Shown in pieces: positions 9,101-21,100 of a stretch of DNA of 64,000 bases. How positions within the stretch are numbered: the stretch's first letter is position 1; every line of letters starts with the position of its first letter. Origin of the DNA: an uncultured Chlorobiaceae bacterium (GTDB lineage: Bacteria > Bacteroidota > Chlorobiia > Chlorobiales > Chlorobiaceae); contig CAJEXI010000001.1 of NCBI GenBank assembly GCA_903994455.1, positions 62,001 through 126,000 on the forward strand, given 5' to 3'. The notes under the pieces are model-generated. The model had not been told where the DNA came from, made no database searches, and saw only the letters and a list, made by a program, of their open reading frames with translations. The position numbers and the translations under genes were made by a program.

Positions 9101-12100
9101 GAGTTGCTGGTAATTACTGCCGCATCGTTTAAGCCAACCAATCCACCGACAAACTCATTGCCTGTTATCTCAAGATTGACAAGCTTTACATCATGGATAG
9201 AGACGATGGGTTGAGATTCAGTTGTCTCATACCGTGGTGAGTGATAACCCTGATAACCATCGACTGAAGTCAGCCCAATAAAGCCGATATAATCATTTTG
9301 TGGCTGATTGATAAAGAGATTGTTAATGGTATAGCCAGCACCATTAAACTCAAGGGCATTGAACACTGGAATCCATAGCCCTTCAGGCAGGGTAATGTCG
9401 TTCGAGAGCGCAAATGTGTAGCCGCTCTTCATCTCATTGGTAAAGCCAAGAATGTTTTTCAGATTGCCTTTAACATTCAAATCATCGGAGGCATTGCTGA
9501 TGAGATAGTATCCATCACTATTTTTGTCAAAATAATCCGCGATATGCAGCATCCCGTGCCTGTACCACGAAGTGAACTGCCTTTTATAAAGAGCATAGGG
9601 AGTAACCTCATCACCGGTATGTGTTGTTCCTCCAACACGAACGGTTACTGCGTCAAGACCGTAGAAGCTGTTCGTAACCGTTCCCTTAAAGTCACCAACA
9701 CTGGAACCCACCAGACCACCGACATCATAACCACTTCCGTCAACATTATTGATTGCATAGCTGTCAGAGATACTTCCCGCGTTGCGCCCGACCAGACCAC
9801 CGACATAATCAGTTCCGAAGACATCTGTATTTTCGGAATAACTGCCCATAATCTGACCACGATTATCACCCACCAGACCGCCGGTGTTCACATCACCGTT
9901 AACCGAGCCTGTTGAGTAGCTGTTATCAATAACGCCACCATCGTTCAAACCAATCAGGCCACCAGTTGCACCCTCGCTGAACCCATAAAATCCGTCATCG
10001 GAAGAAACATCGTTCTCAAGAGTAACATCCACATAACCCGTCGCATAGCTGCTGGTAATGTCTCCATCGGTGTTTGAACCAACAAGACCACCAGTATAGA
10101 CTGCGCTGTTATTATAGGCATCATCTTCAGCGGAAACAGAGTTACTGACAAAGACATTTAGAGTACTGGTTACATGCCTGTTGGAAATGTTGCCATTTAT
10201 GTTTTTGCCGACAAGGCCGCCTGTTGAGACCGTGCTGTTGTTTTTAGCGGATTCAGCTCCAATGACAACGTTATTCACTGAAACATTTACGGGACCTGTT
10301 GCATAACTGTTCCCAGTAATGTTGCCAGCAGTGTTGCCAGCGGTGTTTTCGCCAACAAGGCCGCCCGTAGAGACCGAGCTTTTGTTTTCGATGTCATCAA
10401 CACTGGAAACATCATTGCTGACTGAAACGTTTACCGCACCCGTCGCATGACTGTTGCCGGTAATGGTGCTGGCGCTGTTTTTGCCAACAAGGCCACCGGT
10501 AGAGACCTCACTGTTTTTATAATCACTCGTGCCTTCGTAGCTATAAGTATTATTGACTGTAACGCTAACATTCCCTGTTGCATAACTGTTGGTAATGTCA
10601 CTGGAGTCGTTTTCACCTACCAGACCGCCAGTGTAAACAGAGCTGTTATTTGAATCGTTATCATTCACCACAGCAACAGTCACATCCCCTGTGGCATGAC
10701 TGCCTGTAATTTCGCTCATAGTATTGTAACCAACAAGACCACCGGTTGAGTAACCGCCTGTAACATTACCAGATGCCCAACTGTTCAGGATAGCACCATC
10801 TTCGTTAGAACCAACCAGACCGCCAATACTATCGGTTGAGCCTGTAACATCCCCTGTTGCATAACTTGAGGATATAGCCCCACCTTCATTGTCTCCTACC
10901 AAACCGCCAGTGTCATCGTCAGAGCCCGTTACCTTGCCAGTTGCATTACTGCCTGTTATCGCAGCATCAAAGTTTTTGCCGACCAGTCCACCAACATTGC
11001 CATCAACACCTTTAACCTCACCTGTGGCTGAACTGCCGCTAATTGCGCCATAATCATTACGACCTACCAATCCACCAACATTACCATCAAGGCCAGTTAC
11101 GTCACCTGAAGCTGTAGTCATGGTAATTGTACCACCATCATTATAACCAACAAGACCTCCGACCCTGTCGATACCGATCACTCTGCCTTCCGCAAAGCTG
11201 CCGCTTATCGAACCATCCTCGTTCTCGCCAACCAACCCGCCGGTATAATTGTTACCCTGCACATTTCCGGTCGCGTAACTGTCGCTTATCGAACTGTCTT
11301 CGTTCTCGCCAACCAAACCTCCTGTATAATCACCACTGCTGATCACACTACCCGTGGCATGGCTTCTGGTGATACCGCTCTCGTAGTTATAACCAACCAA
11401 CCCGCCGACACTACCAGCTCCAGTTACTTTACCTGAAGCAGAACTCTCCTCAATGTCACTCTCATCATTGTCACCAATCAGTCCACCGACATACCAACCA
11501 GAGCCAGTCACATCGCCTGAAGCTTTGCTGCCTGTTATGTCGCTTCCGTAGCTGTTCTCACCAACCAGACCGCCGACATAATCGGTCCCTGTCACACTGC
11601 CAGTTGCATAACTACTGGTAATGTTACTGTAGTCTGAGTTACTCCCTATCAAGCCACCTGTAGCCTCATGAGTTTCATTATAATCCCCGTAACCACCATA
11701 ACTAGAATTACTTGCACCAAGAGTCACCTTCCCGTCTGCGGAACTCAAGGCAACTGAAGCATGGCTGTTTTTACCAATCAAACCGCCAGTATAGACCTCG
11801 CTCTCATTATCGCTGTCATCCCAGGCATACACATCATTATCGACCGTAACGGTAATATTGCCCTCTGCATGGCTGTTGGTAATATCTCCTGATATGTTGT
11901 TGCCTACAAGACCGCCAGTATAGGTATAGCTTTCGTTATCTGCGTCATCTTCATCGCTCTCCACATCGTTACTGACCGTCACCGTTACCGGACCAGTTGC
12001 GTAGCTGTTGCTGGTAATTTTACCATTGTTGGAACCTACCAATCCACCGGTATAGGTGTAGCTGTGATTATCGACATCATTATCATCACTATACAAGTCG

Positions 12101-15100
12101 TTACTGAGGAAAACATTGACGGCACCAGTTGCAGTGCTGTTGGAAATAGCGCCTCCCTGGTTTTTACCGACAAGACCTCCAGTATAGACTGTGCTGACGA
12201 TGTCGATGTAGTCACAAGTATCGACATTATTCGTGACCGTAACCGTAACGTCCCCTTCTGCATGGCTGTTGGTAATATCACTGGAGTCGTTTTCACCTAC
12301 CAGACCGCCAGTGTAAACAGAGCTGTTATTTGAATCGTCATCATTCACCAAAGCAACAGTCACATCCCCTGTGGCATGACTGCCTGTAATTTCGCTCATA
12401 GTATTGTAACCAACAAGACCACCGGTTGAGTAACCGCCTGTAACATTACCAGATGCCCAACTGTTCAGGATAGCACCATCTTCGTTAGAACCAACCAGAC
12501 CGCCAATACTATCGGTTGAGCCTGTAACATCCCCTGTTGCATAACTTGAGGATATAGCCCCACCTTCATTGTCTCCTACCAAACCGCCAGTGTCATCGTC
12601 AGAGCCCGTTACCTTGCCAGTTGCATTACTGCCTGTTATCGCAGCATCAAAGTTTTTGCCGACCAGTCCACCAACATTGCCATCAACACCTTTAACCTCA
12701 CCTGTGGCTGAACTGCCGCTAATTGCGCCATAATCATTACGACCTACCAATCCACCAACATTACCATCAAGGCCAGTTACGTCACCTGAAGCTGTAGTCA
12801 TGGTAATTGTACCACCATCATTATAACCAACAAGACCTCCGACCCTGTCGATACCGATCACTCTGCCTTCCGCAAAGCTGCCGCTTATCGAACCATCCTC
12901 GTTCTCGCCAACCAACCCACCGACATAATCGGTACCTGTCACACTGCCAGTTGCATAACTACTGGTAATGTTACTGTAGTCTGAGTTACTCCCTATCAAG
13001 CCACCTGTAGCCTCATGAGTTTCATTATAATCCCCGTAACCACCATAACTAGAATTACTTGCACCAAGAGTCACCTTCCCGTCTGCGGAACTCAAGGCAA
13101 CTGAAGCATGGCTGTTTTTACCAATCAAACCGCCAGTATAGACCTCGCTCTCATTATCGCTGTCATCCCAGGCATACACATCATTATCGACCGTAACGGT
13201 AATATTGCCCTCTGCATGGCTGTTGGTAATATCTCCTGATATGTTGTTGCCTACAAGACCGCCAGTATAGGTATAGCTTTCGTTATCTGCGTCATCTTCA
13301 TCGCTCTCCACATCGTTACTGACCGTCACCGTTACCGGACCAGTTGCGTAGCTGTTGCTGGTAATTTTACCATTGTTGGAACCTACCAATCCACCGGTAT
13401 AGGTGTAGCTGTGATTATCGACATCATTATCATCACTATACAAGTCGTTACTGAGGAAAACATTGACGGCACCAGTTGCAGTGCTGTTGGAAATAGCGCC
13501 TCCCTGGTTTTTACCGACAAGACCTCCAGTATAGACTGTGCTGACGATGTCGATGTAGTCACAAGTATCGACATTATTCGTGACCGTAACTGTAACGTCC
13601 CCTTCTGCATGGCTGTTGGTAATATCACTGGAGTTGTTTTCACCTACCAGACCTCCACTAGAGACATAACTTGTCTTCTCTTCGCTCTGGTTATGGAGAG
13701 CCACCGTTACATCACCTTTTGCCCGATTGCCGATAAGGTTGCTCCAATAATTGTAGCCAACAAGACCGCCAACTGTATAAACACCGGTAACATTGCCAGA
13801 AGCCCAACTGTTCAGGATATCACTATTTTCGTTAGAACCGACCAAACCTCCAACATCATCCGCACCTGTCACACTGCCGGTTGCATAACTGTCGGAAATA
13901 TCACCATCCTCGTTAGAGCCAACCAAACCGCCGATACCATCGGTTGAGCCTGTAACATTTCCTGTGGCATAACTTGAAGATATCGAGCCATTTTGGTTGT
14001 CTCCTATCAAGCCGCCAGTATCATCAACAGAGCCAGTCACTTTGCCAGTTGCATAGCTGCCTGTTATCGATGCATCATAGTTTTTGCCGATCAGTCCACC
14101 AACGTTACCATCAACACCTTTAACCTCACCAGAGGCTGAACTGCCGCTAATTGCGCCATAATCATTACGACCTACCAATCCACCAACATTACCATCAAGG
14201 CCAGTTACATCGCCTGAAGCTGTACTCGTGCTAATGACACCACCATGATTATAGCCAGCAAGGCCTCCAGTATAATCTTTCTTTCCTGTCACATTGCCTT
14301 CTGCGGTGCTGGAAATAATGGTGCCGCCCCCATTATAGCTATCGTTATAACCAACCAAACCGCCCGTATTATAATCCTCCCCAGTCACATCTCCGTAAGC
14401 TTGGCTGTTTTCAATCCTGCCGTCATTGTAGCCTGCTAAACCACCGGTGTCATTGATGCCGGTAACGTTACCCGTCGCGAAGCTATCTTCAATGAGACCG
14501 TTAACATCTTTTCCGCCATTATTTTTAGAATTTGAAGAGGTGTTGCTGCTACCGACCAGACCGCCTGTAGCATAAGAACCGCTAACATCACCCGAAGCGT
14601 AACTGTGGATAATAGAACCTTCATCATTGTCGCCCACAAGACCGCCCGTATCATCACCCTGGCCAAAAACAGCGCCTGTCGCATGGCTATCGCTGATAGC
14701 GCCATTGTTATGCCCAACAAGACCGCCCGTATCATCGTCATTACCCACAACAACGCCTGTTGCGTTACTGTGGCTAATGGTGCCACTATTTACGCCGACA
14801 AAACCGCCGGTGCCATAGTTGCCGGTGACCTCACCTGTCGCATAGACATTGGCGAGAACAGTGCCATCAATCAAACCATTATTGTAACCAACCAGGCCGC
14901 CGGTTCCATAATCTCCTGAAACATTGCCTGTACTGTAACTATCAGTAATTTTTCCATTATTATGACCGATAAAACCGCCCGTATCACTCTTGCCCGTTAC
15001 ACCGCCGGTGGCAGAGCTGCCGCTGATTTCACCATTATTATGGCCAACAAGACCACCTGCATCGTTGTTGGTGCCTGTAACATTACCGGAGGCTGAACTG

Positions 15101-18100
15101 CTGGCTATAACGCTGCCAGAATTAGTGTAGCCGACAAGACCGCCCGTCCCATAATTACCCGACACATCACCACTTGCTGAACTACCGGTAATTTCACCAT
15201 TATTATGGCCGACAAGACCACCTGCATCATAATAACTTGCTACAGTTCCATGAGCAGAACCACCTGTGACCCTACCATAATTATTGCCAACAAGACCGCC
15301 TGTATCACTCCAGCCAGTTACACTACCAGCGGCAGTTCCGTCGCTAATTTCACCATTATTACGACCGACAAGACCACCCGTCCCATAATTACCAGAAACA
15401 TCACCATTTGCTGAACTACCGGTAATGTCGCCATGATTATATCCGACAAGCCCACCCGCATCATAATGACTTTCTACATTACCACTGGAAGAGCTGTCTG
15501 TAATCGTACCGTAATTGTCTCCAACAAGACCACCCGCATCATCCCAGCCCTTTACGCTTCCCGTTGCTGAACTATCAATGATCTTGTCGTCATTGTAACC
15601 AACAAGACCACCGACATTATTTTCATCACTTGTTACAAGACTCGAAGCACTGCTATTGGTAATTGTATTGTTATTATAACCAACCAATCCGCCAGTATAA
15701 AAAGATGCGTCTTCATCATAATTGCCACCACCATAGACAGTTCCTGATGCATGGCTACCGGTAATTGAGCCATCATTATATCCAACCAGACCGCCGGCAG
15801 CGAATTCACTATCATCATCATACTGGTCGCCGCCACCACCAATCACGCTGACCATGGTACGGGAGTCACGAATAGTGCCGTGATTATCGCCCACAAGACC
15901 GCCGGTAGCGTAGTATTCTTCATCATAGTAAGAATCACTTTCATTTCCGCTTGTCACTCTGCCCGACACAAAACAGTTACTAATAGTGCCATAGTTTGCT
16001 CCAGCAAGACCTCCAACGTTGAAATCAGAGTTTCCACCACCCTGAACAGAAAGGGCAACCAGCCCAAAGTTCTGCACTGTAGCATCATGATCAAGAGTGC
16101 GGAAAAATCCTACATTTGTATTGGACCAGTCCGTAATAGTAAGATTGTTGATGCTGTGACCCAAACCATCAAACATTCCAGTAAAACCCTCTACAGGAGC
16201 AAAGTCAACCGCGCTGCTGAAATCAATATCCAGCCCAAGGACATAGAAACCATCTGAATACCGCAAGTCAACAGGACCTCCGAGGCGTTGAATAACGGTA
16301 TAGTCAGTTCCATTCAGATTCAGTTCAAGAAGATTGCCGCCTCCGGTACGGCTATATTCACTGGCACCTGTCAGATTCAATTTGCCACTGATACCATAAT
16401 CAAGCTCACTGTTCACGGTGACATGGTCGTTCTCACCGATAGAAAGAGAACTCACTGTGGCACCGGTAAACACCAGCTTGCTGCCACTCGCCTTGCCAGC
16501 ATTCGAAATCAGCTCATGCACCAGAACATTGCTCGAAATAGTAACCGTGTAGTTGCCAATATTTGCCGTCTCAAAAATTGTCGGAATATGGTATGCGCTC
16601 CAGTTGCCAATTGTTGTCCATGAGTTATCTGTCGTAGGAACAAAATTGTTCACATCAGGTGAAAAGACCTTGAGTGTGGGATAGGAGCCATTTGCAATAT
16701 TCCACACTGATGCGTCCCAACCACTGTATGTTGAGGCCGTCTGCATTTCCTCACTATTCTTACCAGATCCTCCTGCAGAATCGCCGTAAAAGTGACCAGA
16801 AGTTGAAACATTCCAGAAGCTATTGTATACATCTCCCTCTTCGCTCCATCCCACGAGTCCACCAGAATGCTCCGTGTTAGCACTTACATAACCTGTAGAG
16901 TAGCTTTTGTCAATAGAGCCATAATTGTCTCCGACGAGGCCGCCCACATCTCCTTCACCAGCAACATCGCCTGTGGCGTAGCTGTTGACTACTGAACCGT
17001 AATTCTTTCCAACCAAACCACCCACATTGTAATCACTCCCATGCACAGATCCAGTAGCATAGCTGTTGGTTATTGAGCCAGATGAACTATTTCTACCGAC
17101 CAGTCCACCAACACCAACACCATCAATATCATCTTCACCATACACACTACCTGACGCATAACTGCTGGCAATAGAGCCCGTGTTGCGTCCTACCAAACCA
17201 CCAGTGAAATCACTGCCGCTCACATTTCCTGTAGCATAACTGTCAGTTATAGAACCATATACATTATATCCGACAAGGCCGCCGTTATAATTATCGCCAC
17301 CCACCACCGATCCGGTTGCATAGCTATTTTCGATGCTGCCATGGTAATTGTGCCCTACCAGACCCGCAACACAGCCATCGCTGCCTTCATCAGAAACATT
17401 GCCTGTAGCGAAACTATTGGTGATCGCCCCCTCATAATTGTATCCCACAAGACCAGCAGTGTGACCTTGGTCTCCGTCACCTTTAACATCACCTGTGGCA
17501 TAGCTGTTCGAAATGGCTCCTTCATAGTTATATCCCACCAACCCGCCAGTATACTCATGAGAGCCAGTCACCTCCCCTGAAGCGTAGCTGTTGGTAATAG
17601 CCGCATCACTACTCTTTCCGATAAGACCGCCGGTATAGTCGTCACCACCTCTTACGTTACCTGTGGCATAAGAACTGTTAACGTCACCAATATGGTTAAC
17701 CCCAATCAAGCCGCCTGTCTTGACACCACTCCCAACCACATTGCCAGTCGCATAGCTATTGGAAACATTGCCATAATTATCCCCGATCAAGCCGCCGGTA
17801 CGATCAACGCCCTTCAAACTACCTGTAGCGAAACTGTTATCAATACGGCCGTAGTCGTTGTAGCCTACCAAGCCGCCGGTGTGGTTATTGCCCATCACAC
17901 TGCCTGTGGCGTAACTGTTGGTGATGCTCCCGACACCCGTGCCAGCATCGCTGGCCTCGTTGTAGCCTACCAGGCCGCCGATCCTGTCGTCTCCTGATAC
18001 ACTGCCCGTTGCGTAACTTTTGATAATACTACCATCCTCTTGCCAGCCAACCAGTCCTCCTGTGCGGTAATTACCAGTAACGCTGCCCGTCGCATAACTG

Positions 18101-21100
18101 TCGGTAATGAAACCTCCCGTATCGTTGTGCCCGACAAGTCCTCCAACCCTTTCTGAACCATCAACGGCCCCTGAAGCATAGCTATACGAGACTGTAGCAT
18201 TTTCGTTATGCCCGACAAGACCACCCGTATCGTACTTGCCGCCCGAGACATTCCCTGTGGCATGACTTAAGGAGATATCGCTATTAATATTGTACCCTGC
18301 CAAACCCCCGGTATAATCGTCGGTACTATCCTCACCACTCACCATCAGTTTGACGCTGCCTTGTTCGTAATAACTGTTCCTGATATCGGCACCATCATTA
18401 TAACCAACCAATCCCCCAGTATAATCATCATTGTAATTATCACTGGAGCCTTCACTGCCGACATTGTTGAGCGCCGTAACACTCACCTCGCCAATTGCAT
18501 AACTGTTGGTAATCGCACCACCATCATTTTTGCCTGCCAGCCCTCCAGTATAGGTATAACTGGTATTCTGGCTGTAGCTGCCGCTGCTCACATCGTTGGT
18601 CACCTTGACGGTCACGTTGCCTTGAGCGTAACTCTCTGCAAGAGCGCCACGAACATTTTCTCCGATCAGACCACCAGTATAGAGGCGACTATCGTTATAA
18701 CTTTCAAAATTTTTCAGAGCGTTTTCAACGGTAACATCGACATTGCCAGTTGCATAACTGCGGGTAATTGCCCCTTCATTATTTCTGCCGATCAGTCCGC
18801 CGACATAGAGTATGCTGCTATTGCTGCCCGTGCCCTCACTCATCAACGTGTTGGTCACCTCAACCGTCACACCGCCTTCCGCATAACTATCCGTAACAGC
18901 TCCTCCATCATTGTCGCCAACAAGTCCGCCAACCGTACCTTTACCTGTCACCGGCGCTTTGGCATAACTGCCAGCAATATCGCCACCATCATTGGAGCCA
19001 ACCAGACCGCCGGTGTTGTTATTTCCGTTCACACCGCCTTTAACTTCACTCCCTTTGCCGTCAATACCGCTTTCAGTGATGGTGCCGCCATTATTGTAAC
19101 CAACCAGGCCTCCAGTATTGCTCCAGCCACTCACCGAGAGATCAAGGCTCTGTCCTTCGACGTTGATAATACCAACGCGACTGCCAGCGATATCGCCACC
19201 ATCATTATGCCCAACCAAACCACCTGTATCCGAATTGCCTGTCACTCTCGCCAATACATTATTTCCCAGGGACTCAACAATTACAGTGCTGTTGATGACA
19301 CCAAATCCACTGTGCTCTATCAAGCCACCAGCATTATACCCAACCAGACCTCCTGTATCGGAGTCACCCGTCACGACACCTGTCGCAAAACTGTTTTCAA
19401 GAGTGCCGGCATTATACCCTGCCAGAGCACCAACGGCATCACCGCCAGATATATTGACGGATGTCAAACTTACATTGCGAACAATGCTGCCTGAGTTGAC
19501 AGAGCCGAACAAACCAATGTTACCTTCATTCGGTCTGTTGATGTATAGATTACTTATGGTATGGCCCAAGCCTTCAAAGATGCCATTGAAAGAGCTGATT
19601 GGCGCAAAACCGGCATAGTTTCCCGCACCATCATCATTCCAGTTTGAGGTATCACTCGCATCAATGTTGCTGCCAAGGGCGTAGTAATCGAAACCATCAC
19701 TCGTAGAGATACCCTGTAAGTCAGTTTGAGCGATTCTTCCCGCCGAACCAGGAATATTGATAACCAAGTAAATGTGTTCTTCACCATCATAGCCCTGTAT
19801 CGTCGTAAAACTCTGGCCACCAGGCAGATTAATCTGTGCGCCATCATTCAAGCTGTAAAAACTGCTGTTACCCTCTGCCCTCGCACCCAGGCCATATTCC
19901 AGCACCAAAGCACCCAGACTTGAAGTAATATCATGATTAACAAAAATATTCCCGTGAGCGCCGAGCGTGAGTGTTGTGCCGGCATTCCAGAAAACCTCAC
20001 CACCCACAATAATATCGCCATTACCGCCCGTCGAACGACTGGTCCTTATTTCAATATTACTATTAACCAGATTAGAAGAAAGTGTATCGGCACCAATACC
20101 AGAAATATCCTGACCGCCATTTCCACTCCAAATAGTAAAATTGATCGGATCAATCAGCCAGTTACCACTTATTCCCTCAGGCGCAAGCGTTGTTACCTTT
20201 GCCGTATCCTCAATCCTTACCTGTGAACCTGAAGTCTCCACAAAGCCGCCGTCCCCTCCGTTTGGAGCTGAAGCATCAAGGGTGCCCGAAAGCAACATTG
20301 TGCCTTCTGCAGCATCCAGAATAATACGCCCGGCTTTTTCCTGGACGGTGAGCGCCTCAATAACGCCGCTGCTGTTAACCGTTGACTGCATCAAGGCATC
20401 GGCAGCTTTGGCAGTCATCACCACCAGCCCGCCATCAGCCTTGACAAGCCCCTTGTTCTCTACCAGGGCATTGACAGCACCTTCATCTACGGTATAACTG
20501 ATAAGGCCATCTCCCTGAAAATCAAGCGAAACTTTGTTGCCTGCTGCCAGCACGGCACTGCCACCGTTAGCCGTTATGCTGCCTTCATTGGTCACTTTGG
20601 GCGCAACAAGGGCTACGACACCTCCATCCATGGCCTTGATAGCGCCCTGATTGACTATAGAGGCGGTATTACCAGTACCACTGAATTTGTATTTCCCTGC
20701 AAGAAAGTCGCTGTCGAGCATGTTCAGCGACGTGGCAACAAGAGAGCCGACATCAACGCGCGCCGTCGAGCCAAAAATGATTCCGACAGGATTGAGCAGG
20801 AATACTTTGCCGTTGGATGAGAGTGAACCCATAATCTGAGATGGATTCTGGTCATTGATTCTGTTGAGAGCAGCAGCCGCAGCGTTGGGCTGAACAAACT
20901 GCACTCCCGCACCCGAACCAATATTGAAAGTGTTCCAGTTGGCAATCATCTGCTGGGTCGACTGGTTCACCTTCATCTGACTGCCGCTGACAGCGATACT
21001 GCCACTGCCTGAAGTTACCTGCCCACCGGTAGGAAGAGCCGCAGAGTCAAGGGCATAGGCCGGATCTCCAGCCGCAAGCAATGCTACAAGAACTGCAAGA

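Noticed and set aside
18361..19494. A 377-codon plus-strand open frame, and several other long ones between 6272 and 20500, antisense to the adhesin gene
   Set aside because: They mirror the codon bias and repeat pattern of the GLUG array (their translations are repetitive Ile/Thr/Ala-rich strings), have no ribosome sites and no recognisable domains.
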